Positions 28,013-36,059 of a DNA stretch of 51,484 bases are shown here, piece by piece. Position numbers and translations under genes: made by a program. Position 1 is the first letter of the stretch; the number at the start of each line of letters is the position of its first letter. Below the pieces are notes generated by a model that saw only the letters and a program-made list of their open reading frames with translations, did not search any database and was not told where the DNA came from. The DNA is taken from positions 1 through 51,484 of the forward strand of contig JBKEET010000011.1 in the NCBI GenBank assembly GCA_047777475.1, in the 5' to 3' direction. The stretch comes from Sutterella sp047777475. Lineage in GTDB: Bacteria > Pseudomonadota > Gammaproteobacteria > Burkholderiales > Burkholderiaceae_F.

Positions 28013-28038
28013 GGGCGCCGGCCCCGCCGAAGGCGCCC
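28013..28038 (+). repeat. Inverted repeat in the hemL leader
   Basis: GGGCGCC (28013-28019) and GGCGCCC (28032-28038), a 7-base stem ending four bases before the hemL ribosome-binding site GGGGAG. It may modulate translation start. Confidence 0.4.
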
Positions 28039-28053
28039 TTTGGGGAGAAATTC

Positions 28054-29343
28054 ATGGATCTCAATGACGAACTGTTCGCGCGCGCCCAGGTTTCCATTCC
28101 GGGCGGCGTCAACTCGCCCGTCCGCGCCTTCCGCGCCGTGGGCAGCTCTCCGCGCTTCATCGACCACGCCAAGGGCCCCTACATGTGGGACGTCACGGGC
28201 AAGCGCTTCACCGACTACATCCTTTCCTGGGGCCCGATGATCCTCGGCCACAACGACGAGCGCGTCATCCGCGCCGTCAACGAAGCGGTGAGCAAGGGCC
28301 TCTCCTTCGGCACCGTCACGCAGGGCGAGACGCTCATCGCCGAAGAAGTCCTGAAGCTCGTGCCCTCGATGGAGCAGGTGCGCCTGGTGAGCTCCGGCAC
28401 GGAGGCGGGCATGTCCGCCATCCGCCTTGCGCGCGGCTACACGGGCCGTGACAAGATCATCAAGTTCGAGGGCTGCTACCACGGCCACTCCGACTCCCTG
28501 CTCGTCAAGGCGGGCTCGGGCATGCTCACCTTCGGCAATCCGTCGTCGGCGGGCGTCCCCGCCTCGTTCACCGAGCAGACCATCGTGCTCGAATACAACA
28601 ACCCCGGGCAGCTCGAGGAGACGTTCAAGGCCTGCGGCGACCAGATCGCCTGCGTGATCGTCGAAGCCGTGGGCGGCAACATGAACATGGTCCGCGGCAC
28701 GCCGGAATTCCTGCGCACGATGCGCGAGCTGTGCACCAAGTACGGGGCGCTCCTCATCGTCGACGAGGTGATGACGGGCTTCCGCGTCGCGCTGGGCGGC
28801 GCCCAGGCCTACTACGGCATCACGCCCGACATCACCATGCTCGGCAAGGTGATCGGCGGCGGCATGCCGGTGGCCGCCTTCGGCGGACGCCGCGAGATCA
28901 TGAAGAAGATCGCCCCGGAAGGCCCCGTCTACCAGGCGGGCACGCTCTCGGGCAACCCGGTCGCCGTGGCCTGCGGCCTCGCGACGCTCAAGGCGATCCA
29001 GGAGCCGGGCTTCCACGAGAAGCTCTCGCGCGCCGCCGCCCGCCTCACCAAGGGTCTCACCGCAGCGGCCAAGGAAAACGGCATCACGTTCTGCGCCGAC
29101 AGCGTCGGCGGCATGTTCGGCCTCTATTTCCTTCCCGAAATCCCGCACCGCTACGCCGACGTCATGAAGGCCGACAAGGAATCCTTCAACCGCTTCTTCC
29201 GCGGCATGCTCGCGCGCGGCCAGTACTTCGCGCCCTCCACGTTCGAGGCGGGCTTCGTCTCGATCGCGCACACCGACGCCGTCATCGACGAGACGATCGC
29301 CGCGGCGCGCGAGACCTTCGCGGAAATGGCCGCCGAGCGCTGA
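28054..29343 (+). CDS. hemL: Glutamate-1-semialdehyde 2,1-aminomutase
   Basis: PLP enzyme making 5-aminolevulinate, the first tetrapyrrole precursor of the C5 pathway. The 429 residues are full length. PGGVNSPVRAF at the N-terminus, VSSGTEAGMSAIRLARG, YHGHSD, IVDEVMTGFR and the PLP lysine K265 in MLGKVIGGGMP are all present. The start is preceded by GGGGAGAAATTC. It is 16 bases upstream of the DsbD-like gene and probably cotranscribed with it. Confidence 0.98.
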   Translation: MDLNDELFARAQVSIPGGVNSPVRAFRAVGSSPRFIDHAKGPYMWDVTGKRFTDYILSWGPMILGHNDERVIRAVNEAVSKGLSFGTVTQGETLIAEEVLKLVPSMEQVRLVSSGTEAGMSAIRLARGYTGRDKIIKFEGCYHGHSDSLLVKAGSGMLTFGNPSSAGVPASFTEQTIVLEYNNPGQLEETFKACGDQIACVIVEAVGGNMNMVRGTPEFLRTMRELCTKYGALLIVDEVMTGFRVALGGAQAYYGITPDITMLGKVIGGGMPVAAFGGRREIMKKIAPEGPVYQAGTLSGNPVAVACGLATLKAIQEPGFHEKLSRAAARLTKGLTAAAKENGITFCADSVGGMFGLYFLPEIPHRYADVMKADKESFNRFFRGMLARGQYFAPSTFEAGFVSIAHTDAVIDETIAAARETFAEMAAER

Positions 29344-29359
29344 GCCCGGAGACTGAACT

Positions 29360-31501
29360 ATGAAGGGAATCGGGAAGCTGCTCTTTGCCGCCCTTGCGGG
29401 CCTGGCCGCCTTCGGCGCCGCGGCCGCGGAGGGCACGGGCTGGCTCGACCGCATCGGGCAGAGCGCGCCGCAGGCGCAGGCCGAGAAGCCTCACGTCGCC
29501 GTGCGGCTCGCCGCCGAAAACGACGCGCTCGTGCCGGGCGGCACGGCGCGCCTTGCCGTCGAGTTCACGCACGAAGAGGGCTGGCACACCTACTGGGTGA
29601 TGCCGGGCGACGCGGGGCTCACGACGACCTTCGCGTTCAGCGCGCCCGAGGCGCTGCAGATTTCGGCGCCGGAGTTTCCCGTTCCCAAGCCCGTGCTCAC
29701 GGGCAAGCTCGTCACCTTCGGCTACGAGGGGCGCACGCTCTTTCCCTTCACCGTCACGGTGCCCAACCCGGCGCCGGCCGGCGAGGCCGTGATCAGCGTG
29801 CACGCCGAGTACCTCGCCTGCCGCGAGGTCTGCGTGCCGGGCGAGGCGGACGCCGAGATCGCCCTGCCGATGAACCCGGCGCCGCAGCCGAGCGCCGACG
29901 CCAAGGACATCGAGGCCTCGCTCGCGCTCATCCCCGAGAAAACCGAGGTGAAGGGGCTCGAAGCCGTTCGCGAGGGCGAGAGGCTGCGCCTCACGCTTCC
30001 CGCCGCGACGGCCAAGGTGGGCCGCTCGCTTTACTTTTTCCCGCTTGAAAAAGGCGTCATTGCGCTCTCGGCCCCGCAGCGCTACGTCGCCGAGAAAGAC
30101 GGCTCGGCCTCGCTCTACCTGACGCTCGATCCCGCGTTCGCCAAGGCGCCCGCCGAAAAAATCTCGGGCGTGCTCGCCGCCGACGGCGGCCCCGCCGAAG
30201 GGGGCTTTGCCGTCGAGACGAGCGCGAAGCTCACCGCGGGCACGGTGCCCGCGGCGCTCTACCGCCCGGGCGGCGAAGAGCGCGCCGCGCAGAGCGTCTC
30301 GGTGACCTCGCTCACCGCCGCCGCGCTCGCCTTCCTGGGCGGCCTGCTCCTCAACCTCATGCCCTGCGTCTTCCCGGTGCTTTCGCTCAAGATCCTGCAG
30401 ATCGTCGGGCGCGGGCGCACGGGCGAGCCGCTCCTGCCGCACGGGCTCGCCTTCACGCTCGGCGTCCTGCTCTCGATGGCCGTTCTCTCGGGCGTGCTCA
30501 TCGCGCTCAAGGGCATCGGCATGTCGCTCGGCTGGGGCTTCCAGCTGCAGAGCCCCGCCGTTGTGGTGCTGCTCCTCCTGCTCTTTGCGGCGATCACGTT
30601 CAACCTGCTCGGGTTTTACGAATTCACGGCCGGCAGCGCCGTCGCCGCCGGCAAGGGGCGCGGCAGGGGCGACCTCGCCGGGTCGTTCTTCACGGGCGTC
30701 CTCGCCGTGGTGGTGGCGAGCCCCTGCACGGCGCCCTTCATGGGCGCGGCGCTCGGCTTCGCGCTGACGCAGCCCGCCGCCGAGGCGCTCTTTGTCTTCC
30801 TCGCGCTCGGCTTCGGCATGGCGCTGCCCTGGCTGGTGCTCACCCTGATACCGGGCCTGGCAAGGCACCTTCCGAAGCCCGGCCCCTGGATGGTGACGTT
30901 CCGCCGCGTCATGGCGGTGCCGATGGGGCTGGCCGCGCTCTGGCTTGCGTGGGTGCTCTCGAAGCAGGTCTCGCCCGCGGGCATGGCGGCCGCCCTGCTT
31001 GCCGTGTGCGCGCTCGGCGCCGCGCTCTGGCTTTTCGGCCGCCGCCAGTGGGGCAAGGGCTCGAGCCGCGGCGCCGTTGCCGCCGCCGGCGCGGCGGCGC
31101 TGATCCTGACGGGCTATGTCGCCTCGGGTGCGGCCGACCGCCCCGCGGCGCCCGCCGCCGACGGGATCTGGCAGCCCTGGAGCGAAGAAGCGGTCGAGCT
31201 TGCGGTTTCGCGCGGGCGCCCGGCGTTTGTTGATTTCACGGCGGCCTGGTGCGTGACCTGCCAGGCCAACAAGCTCGCGGTGCTTGACCGCGAGGACGTG
31301 CAGGCGGCTTTTAAGAAGGCCGATGCGGCGCTTTTCATCGGCGACTGGACCAACCGCGACCCCAAGATCACGGCGATGCTCGCCAAGTTCGGCCGCTCGG
31401 GCGTGCCGCTTTACCTGCTCTACAGGACCGACGGCAGCGTCGAGGTGCTCCCCGAGCTGCTCACGCCCTCGGCCGTTGAAAAGGCGCTTTCAGGCAAATA
31501 A
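29360..31501 (+). CDS. dsbD: Protein-disulfide reductase, DsbD/ScsB family
   Basis: Passes electrons from cytoplasmic thioredoxin to periplasmic thiol proteins. The 713 residues comprise a signal peptide (about 1-23), a large periplasmic N-terminal domain with a cysteine pair (C154, C158 in YLACREVCVPGEA), a transmembrane core of about eight helices with the redox cysteines in NLMPCVFPVLSLK and VASPCTAPFMGA, and a C-terminal thioredoxin domain with CVTC (631-634). The long N-terminal domain with CREVC is closer to ScsB-type proteins than to E. coli DsbD. Targets could include the thioredoxin-fold protein at 35,303. Confidence 0.9.
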   Translation: MKGIGKLLFAALAGLAAFGAAAAEGTGWLDRIGQSAPQAQAEKPHVAVRLAAENDALVPGGTARLAVEFTHEEGWHTYWVMPGDAGLTTTFAFSAPEALQISAPEFPVPKPVLTGKLVTFGYEGRTLFPFTVTVPNPAPAGEAVISVHAEYLACREVCVPGEADAEIALPMNPAPQPSADAKDIEASLALIPEKTEVKGLEAVREGERLRLTLPAATAKVGRSLYFFPLEKGVIALSAPQRYVAEKDGSASLYLTLDPAFAKAPAEKISGVLAADGGPAEGGFAVETSAKLTAGTVPAALYRPGGEERAAQSVSVTSLTAAALAFLGGLLLNLMPCVFPVLSLKILQIVGRGRTGEPLLPHGLAFTLGVLLSMAVLSGVLIALKGIGMSLGWGFQLQSPAVVVLLLLLFAAITFNLLGFYEFTAGSAVAAGKGRGRGDLAGSFFTGVLAVVVASPCTAPFMGAALGFALTQPAAEALFVFLALGFGMALPWLVLTLIPGLARHLPKPGPWMVTFRRVMAVPMGLAALWLAWVLSKQVSPAGMAAALLAVCALGAALWLFGRRQWGKGSSRGAVAAAGAAALILTGYVASGAADRPAAPAADGIWQPWSEEAVELAVSRGRPAFVDFTAAWCVTCQANKLAVLDREDVQAAFKKADAALFIGDWTNRDPKITAMLAKFGRSGVPLYLLYRTDGSVEVLPELLTPSAVEKALSGK

Positions 31502-31516
31502 GGCCCGGCCCCGCGC

Positions 31517-32977
31517 TTACGGCTGCTTCCTCGCCCAGGCGATCAGCCGGTCGATGAAGCGCGTGGCCCCGAGGCCGTTTTCTTCCCCTTCGACGCAGGC
31601 GAAAATCGCATAGCGCCTGCCGCTCTCGGCCTCGATGTAGCCGCCTGCGGCGCGCGCGTCGGCGAGGTACCCCGTCTTGATGTGCGCCTTTCCTTCGGAG
31701 CTCTTGCGCCGGCGCATGGTGCCGTCGACGCCGGCGATCGGGAGCGAGGCGGCGAATTCCGGCATATAGGGGCTCGTCCATCCGGCGGCGAGCAGCTGCG
31801 TCATGGCGCGCGCCGTCACCCGCGTCCTGCGCGACAGCCCGGAGCCGTTTTCAAGGCTCACGGAACCCGCGTCGACGCCTTTCTGCGAGAGCCAGGCCGC
31901 GATGCGCGCCCGCGCGTCCCTTTCGCTGGCGCCCTGCGGCACGCCGTCCTTGTTCTTGCCGTCGGCAAGCGAGCCCACGGTGAGGAAGACGTGACGGGCC
32001 ATCTGGTTGTTCGACCATTTATTAATGCGCACGATCGCCTCGGAAAGCGGGATCGAGCGGTGCTCGGAGAGGAGCACCGCGCCCTCGGGCGTCCTGCCTT
32101 CCCTCGCGCGGCCCGTCCATTCGCCGCCCTCTTCGCGCCAGATGCGCGCGAAAAGCCGTCCCAGGTACTCGTCGGCCGCCATCGGCACGACGCTGAGCAC
32201 CTTCTCGCCGCAGCTCCCGGCAAGCGCGCCGCCGAAGCGCACGGTCCTGTTCCTGCCCTCCGAAATGTCCCAGGCGAGCGCTTCGCGCCAGTCGCCGCAG
32301 GCGCCCTTGGCGAGCGGCACCGCCGCCTGCACGGAAACGCCCTCGAGCTCCGGCTCGTAAAAGACGCGGGCGCGGCCCGAGGCGGGATCGGGCACGATGT
32401 CGAAGATGAGGCTTCGCGCGTTCACGAGCGCCGCATCGGGCAGCTGGTTGTAGGGCCTGTCGGGGCGCCCGTCGAAATCGCCCGGGTCGCCGGGCGCGGG
32501 ATTGAAGGCCGAGCGGTCGACGATCAGGTCGCCCGCGATTTTCTTCACCCCCAGGCGGCGCAGGCGGCGCGCCTCTTCGCGCAGCGCATTCGCGTCAAAG
32601 GCCGGATCGCCGCCGCCGGCAAGATAGAGAGCGCTCACTTCGCCTTTGGCGGACGGGGCCGCAGGCGCGAGAAAGCGCGTGCGCCAGCGGTAGTCGGGCC
32701 CGAGGAGCTCGAGCGCCGAGAGCGTCGTCACGAGCTTCGCGGTGGAGGCGGGCGAAATGCTCTCGGCGTCGCGCCAGGCGGCGATCGTGCGCACGCCCTG
32801 AGGCGCGCCCCCGCCCGAGGCGCGGGCGCCCGAGAGGTCGACGACCGAGAAGGCGACGGCGCGCGGGTTCACGCCGAGCTCGGCCGCCGCGGCGGCCAGC
32901 TCCGCGGGAAGCTGCGCCGAAAAAGCGCCCGCCGGGGCGAGCGCGGCAAGGAGGATGACGAATGCGGCTTTTTTCAA
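31517..32977 (-). CDS. dacB: D-Ala-D-Ala carboxypeptidase/endopeptidase PBP4
   Basis: Periplasmic class C penicillin-binding protein trimming peptidoglycan. The 486 residues have a signal peptide (about 1-20), SxxK as STAK in ISPASTAKLVT, SxN as SNN in NKWSNNQMARH, and KTG in HIKTGYLADARAAGG, plus the large insert between motifs typical of DacB. The start is TTG (32977), chosen because GGAGA lies seven bases upstream and the signal peptide begins immediately. It converges on the DsbD-like gene with 15 bases between stops. Confidence 0.95.
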   Translation of the reverse strand: MKKAAFVILLAALAPAGAFSAQLPAELAAAAAELGVNPRAVAFSVVDLSGARASGGGAPQGVRTIAAWRDAESISPASTAKLVTTLSALELLGPDYRWRTRFLAPAAPSAKGEVSALYLAGGGDPAFDANALREEARRLRRLGVKKIAGDLIVDRSAFNPAPGDPGDFDGRPDRPYNQLPDAALVNARSLIFDIVPDPASGRARVFYEPELEGVSVQAAVPLAKGACGDWREALAWDISEGRNRTVRFGGALAGSCGEKVLSVVPMAADEYLGRLFARIWREEGGEWTGRAREGRTPEGAVLLSEHRSIPLSEAIVRINKWSNNQMARHVFLTVGSLADGKNKDGVPQGASERDARARIAAWLSQKGVDAGSVSLENGSGLSRRTRVTARAMTQLLAAGWTSPYMPEFAASLPIAGVDGTMRRRKSSEGKAHIKTGYLADARAAGGYIEAESGRRYAIFACVEGEENGLGATRFIDRLIAWARKQP

Positions 32978-33002
32978 AATCGGCTCTCCGAAGGGGCGGC
33001 GC

Positions 33003-33034
33003 GGGGCGGCAAAAAATTTTTTTCGGACCGCCCC
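33003..33034. repeat. Inverted repeat in the dacB-groES divergent region
   Basis: GGGGCGG (33003-33009) and CCGCCCC (33028-33034) flank an A6T7 tract. The right arm touches the -35 element of the groES promoter. It could be an operator, or an mRNA leader structure of dacB on the minus strand. Confidence 0.4.
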
Positions 33035-33061
33035 TTGTTTTTAAAAAGGCCGTCCCCATAT
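33034..33061 (+). promoter_or_regulatory. Sigma-32 heat-shock promoter of groESL
   Basis: CTTGTTT (33034-33040), a 13-base spacer and CCCCATAT (33054-33061). This closely fits the sigma-32 consensus CTTGAAA-N13-15-CCCCATNT. No CIRCE (HrcA) element is seen. Confidence 0.85.
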
Positions 33062-33081
33062 AGGGGTTAAATGCTAAGGAC

Positions 33082-33115
33082 GCCCGTTTCGCCGGGCAAG
33101 TCCGGCACTTTTTTT
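33082..33115 (+). promoter_or_regulatory. Overlapping alternative hairpins in the groES leader
   Basis: GCCGG (33091-33095) with CCGGC (33102-33106) followed by AC and seven T residues is a terminator-like hairpin. GCCCG (33082-33086) with CGGGC (33093-33097) is a competing hairpin that shares its bases. The pair sits in the 120-base leader downstream of the sigma-32 promoter. Confidence 0.4.
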
Positions 33116-33186
33116 CACAAACGGGCGCGCCCGCCGAATCGGTCCGAGCGCGCTCTTACGTCTCTTTTTTATGTGGAGATTATCAA

Positions 33187-33474
33187 ATGCAGATTCGTCC
33201 GTTGCATGACCGCGTCATCATCAAGCGTCTTGCCGCCGAAACGACCACGCCGTTTGGCATCGTCATTCCCGATACCGCCGGAGAGAAGCCGGACCAGGGC
33301 GAAGTGATCGCCGTGGGCCCGGGCAAGCGCGATGAGAACGGCCGCATTGTCGCCCCCGACGTCAAGGTCGGCGACCGCGTGCTTTTCGGCAAGTATTCCG
33401 GCCAGACCGTCAAGGTCGGCGACGAGGAACTGCTCGTGATGCGCGAAGAAGACATCATGGGCGTGCTCGAATAA
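33187..33474 (+). CDS. groES: Co-chaperonin GroES
   Basis: Forms the heptameric lid of the GroEL chamber. The 95 residues are full length: IRPLHDRVIIKRLAAE at the N-terminus, a mobile loop around ETTTPFGIVIPDTA, and the C-terminal EEDIMGVLE. The ribosome-binding site GGAG lies eight bases before the ATG; a UCUC stretch upstream could partly pair with it. groEL follows after 54 bases. Confidence 0.98.
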   Translation: MQIRPLHDRVIIKRLAAETTTPFGIVIPDTAGEKPDQGEVIAVGPGKRDENGRIVAPDVKVGDRVLFGKYSGQTVKVGDEELLVMREEDIMGVLE

Positions 33475-33528
33475 GCCGGGCCGAGTTCATCGACACTGAA
33501 TTTTGATTTTCTCTTGAAGGATTAAAAA

Positions 33529-35163
33529 ATGGCTGCTAAGCAGGTTCTTTTCGGTGATGATGCCCGCTCGAAGATGGTTCGCGGCATCAATGTTCTCGCT
33601 GACGCCGTCAAGGTGACGCTCGGCCCCAAGGGCCGCAATGTCGTCCTTGAGCGCACGTTCGGCGGCCCCACGGTCACGAAGGACGGCGTTTCCGTCGCCA
33701 AGGAAATCGAGCTTAAGGACAAGTTCGAGAACATGGGCGCCGCGATGGTCCGCGAAGTCGCCTCCAAGACGAGCGACAACGCCGGCGACGGCACGACCAC
33801 GGCCACGGTTCTCGCCCAGGCCATCGTCGACGAAGGCATGAAGTTCGTCGCCGCTGGCATGAACCCGATGGATCTCAAGCGCGGCATTGACAAGGCTGTC
33901 TCCGCCGCCATCGACGAACTCAAGAAGATCTCCAAGCCGACCACGACCAACAAGGAAATTGCCCAGGTCGGCTCCATTTCCGCCAACTCCGATGCCGAGA
34001 TCGGCCAGATCATTTCCGATGCCATGGACAAGGTCGGCAAGGAAGGCGTGATCACGGTCGAAGACGGCAAGAGCCTCAAGAACGAGCTCGAAGTGGTCGA
34101 AGGCATGCAGTTCGACCGCGGCTATCTCTCCCCGTACTTCATCAACCAGCCCGAGAAGCAGTCCGCTGTTCTCGAGAATCCGTACATCCTTCTCCACGAC
34201 AAGAAGATCAGCAACATCCGCGAGCTCCTGCCGATTCTCGAGCAGGTCGCCAAGGCTTCCCGCCCGCTGCTGATCATCGCTGAGGACATCGACGGCGAAG
34301 CGCTCGCCACCCTCGTGGTGAACTCCATCCGCGGCATTCTGAAGGTCGTCGCCGTCAAGGCGCCGGGCTTCGGCGACCGCCGCGCCGCCATGCTCGAGGA
34401 CATCGCCGTTCTGACGGGCGGCACGGTCATCTCCTCGAACGTCGGCCTGTCGCTCGACAAGGCCACGCTCGCCCAGCTCGGCACGGCCAAGAAGGTCGAG
34501 GTCACGAAGGAGAACACGACGATCATCGACGGCGCCGGCAAGACCGAAGCCATCGAGAACCGCGTGAAGAACATCCGCATGCAGATCGAGAACTCGACGA
34601 GCGACTATGACCGCGAGAAGCTCCAGGAGCGTGTCGCGAAGCTCGCCGGCGGCGTTGCGCTGATCAGGGTCGGCGCCGCCACCGAAGTCGAGATGAAGGA
34701 AAAGAAGGCCCGCGTCGAAGACGCTCTGCACGCCACCCGCGCCGCCGTTGAAGAAGGCGTCGTGGCCGGCGGCGGCGTTGCGCTGATCCGCGCCAAGCAG
34801 GCCATCAGCGGCCTCAAGGGCGACAATGACGAGCAGAACGCGGGCATCCGCATCGTCCTGCGCGCCATGGAAGAGCCGCTGCGCCAGATCGTTGCCAACG
34901 CCGGCGACGAGCCGAGCGTGGTCGTCAACAAGGTTGCCGAGGGCAAGGGCAGCTTCGGCTACAACGCCCGGACGGGCGAGTACGGCGATCTCGTTGAGAT
35001 GGGCGTTCTCGATCCGACCAAGGTCACCCGCACCGCGCTGCAGAACGCCGCTTCGGTTGCCGCGCTGATCCTCACGACCGACTGCATGGTCGCGGATCTG
35101 CCGCAGGATCCGAAGCCGATGCCTGCCGGCATGGGCGGCGAGGGCATGCCGGGCATGATGTAA
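33529..35163 (+). CDS. groEL: Chaperonin GroEL
   Basis: Tetradecameric ATP-driven folding chamber. The 544 residues start MAAKQVLFGDDARSKMVRG and include TLGPKGRNVVLERTFGGPT, DGTTTATVLAQ, the apical domain around YLSPYFIN, and the signature AAVEEGVVAGGGVAL. The C-terminus has the Gly/Met-rich tail GGEGMPGMM that lines the cavity. Codon use is less GC-extreme than in neighbours, as expected for a highly expressed gene. Confidence 0.99.
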   Translation: MAAKQVLFGDDARSKMVRGINVLADAVKVTLGPKGRNVVLERTFGGPTVTKDGVSVAKEIELKDKFENMGAAMVREVASKTSDNAGDGTTTATVLAQAIVDEGMKFVAAGMNPMDLKRGIDKAVSAAIDELKKISKPTTTNKEIAQVGSISANSDAEIGQIISDAMDKVGKEGVITVEDGKSLKNELEVVEGMQFDRGYLSPYFINQPEKQSAVLENPYILLHDKKISNIRELLPILEQVAKASRPLLIIAEDIDGEALATLVVNSIRGILKVVAVKAPGFGDRRAAMLEDIAVLTGGTVISSNVGLSLDKATLAQLGTAKKVEVTKENTTIIDGAGKTEAIENRVKNIRMQIENSTSDYDREKLQERVAKLAGGVALIRVGAATEVEMKEKKARVEDALHATRAAVEEGVVAGGGVALIRAKQAISGLKGDNDEQNAGIRIVLRAMEEPLRQIVANAGDEPSVVVNKVAEGKGSFGYNARTGEYGDLVEMGVLDPTKVTRTALQNAASVAALILTTDCMVADLPQDPKPMPAGMGGEGMPGMM

Positions 35164-35184
35164 TCAGCCCCTAGCTGATGCCTC

Positions 35185-35227
35185 AGGGGCCGGTCTCCCG
35201 AATTCGGGAGGCCGGCCCCTTCTTTTT
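35185..35227 (+). terminator. groEL terminator
   Basis: A long, nearly perfect palindrome (35185-35220): AGGGGCCGG pairs with CCGGCCCCT around an inner CTCCCGAATTCGGGAG, followed by TCTTTTTG. Confidence 0.9.
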
Positions 35228-35242
35228 GCCTTCCCGGAACGC

Positions 35243-35271
35243 AAAAAGGGCAGCCCTGCCGGAGCTGCCCT
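35243..35271 (-). terminator. Terminator of the thioredoxin-fold gene
   Basis: Minus strand: AGGGCAGC (35264-35271) pairs with GCTGCCCT (35247-35254), followed by TTTTT. It sits 32 bases after the stop at 35303, back to back with the groEL terminator. Confidence 0.85.
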
Positions 35272-35302
35272 CGCTTTCAGCCGGATCCGGAAATCCGGGG
35301 GA

Positions 35303-35908
35303 TCAGAGGCCCGCGAACTTGCGGAACTCGTCGGTCTTCTTGTTGCCGAAGGCCTTGTAGGTGCCGTCCGGCATGCGCAGCACGCCGAAGGGAATCACGC
35401 GCGCGCCCGCGCGGCGGAAGATCTTCGAGTTGGTCCACACGGCCGTGCGCAGCTCGAAGGTGATTTCCTTCTGCGCTTCGGGCGTGCGCACGTCGAGGCC
35501 GCGGAAAGCCTCGTCCTTGAAGTGCTGCTCGTGCTCGTCGAAGCGCGCGGCGCGGTCCTTGGCGGCCAGGATGTAGGCACCCTGGGGCTCGCTCCAGGGG
35601 CTGAGCTCGGCGCAGGGGAAGAACACGAACTTCATCTCGCCGAAAAGCGGCTTAAGCTCGTTGTAGAGCACGCGGCACCACGGGCACTGCGTATCGAAGG
35701 CGATGTAGGCGACGCGGTCCGCATCGGCCTTGCCGAAGGTCACGCCGACGCCCTTCTTGTCGTATTCGACAAAGAACTCCTCGGCGTTGAAATCCGTCGG
35801 GATGTCGGGCTTCTTAGGCCACTTGTCCTCGTAAGCAAAGGCGGGCGCCGCGGCGGCCAGGCCGAGAAGGCCGGCGCCGGCAAAAAAACGGCGGCGGTTC
35901 ATGTTCAT
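35303..35908 (-). CDS. Periplasmic thioredoxin-fold (DsbC/DsbG-like) protein with Tat-type signal
   Basis: 201 residues from ATG 35908, which has AAGGAG six to seven bases upstream (an in-frame ATG six codons earlier lacks one). The N-terminus MNMNRRRFFAGAGLLGL with AFA cleavage resembles a twin-arginine signal. The active site is CPWC (75-78) in FDTQCPWCRVLYNELKPL, followed by an alpha-helical insertion and a cis-Pro region VIPFGVLRMPDGT. It lacks the DsbC dimerisation domain. It is probably a disulfide isomerase or reductase kept reduced by the DsbD/ScsB-like protein encoded at 29,360, though that pairing is inference. Confidence 0.75.
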   Translation of the reverse strand: MNMNRRRFFAGAGLLGLAAAAPAFAYEDKWPKKPDIPTDFNAEEFFVEYDKKGVGVTFGKADADRVAYIAFDTQCPWCRVLYNELKPLFGEMKFVFFPCAELSPWSEPQGAYILAAKDRAARFDEHEQHFKDEAFRGLDVRTPEAQKEITFELRTAVWTNSKIFRRAGARVIPFGVLRMPDGTYKAFGNKKTDEFRKFAGL

Positions 35909-36059
35909 AGCGAATCTCCTTATCATTTGCGCAGGCCGGGACGAGAGGTCCCCGGCCCTGCCGACTGCGCTAGATTAGCGCCGTTTCCGCGGGAAAGGCT
36001 TAAGCGATTCTTATTTTGTTAACATTCCCGCAACGTTCATTTCACGAGCGAGGAGCTTC

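Noticed and set aside
33071..33307. Short frame starting in the groES leader and running into groES in another frame
   Set aside because: No ribosome-binding site, composition typical of out-of-frame reading, and it overlaps groES; a leader peptide cannot be excluded but is not supported.
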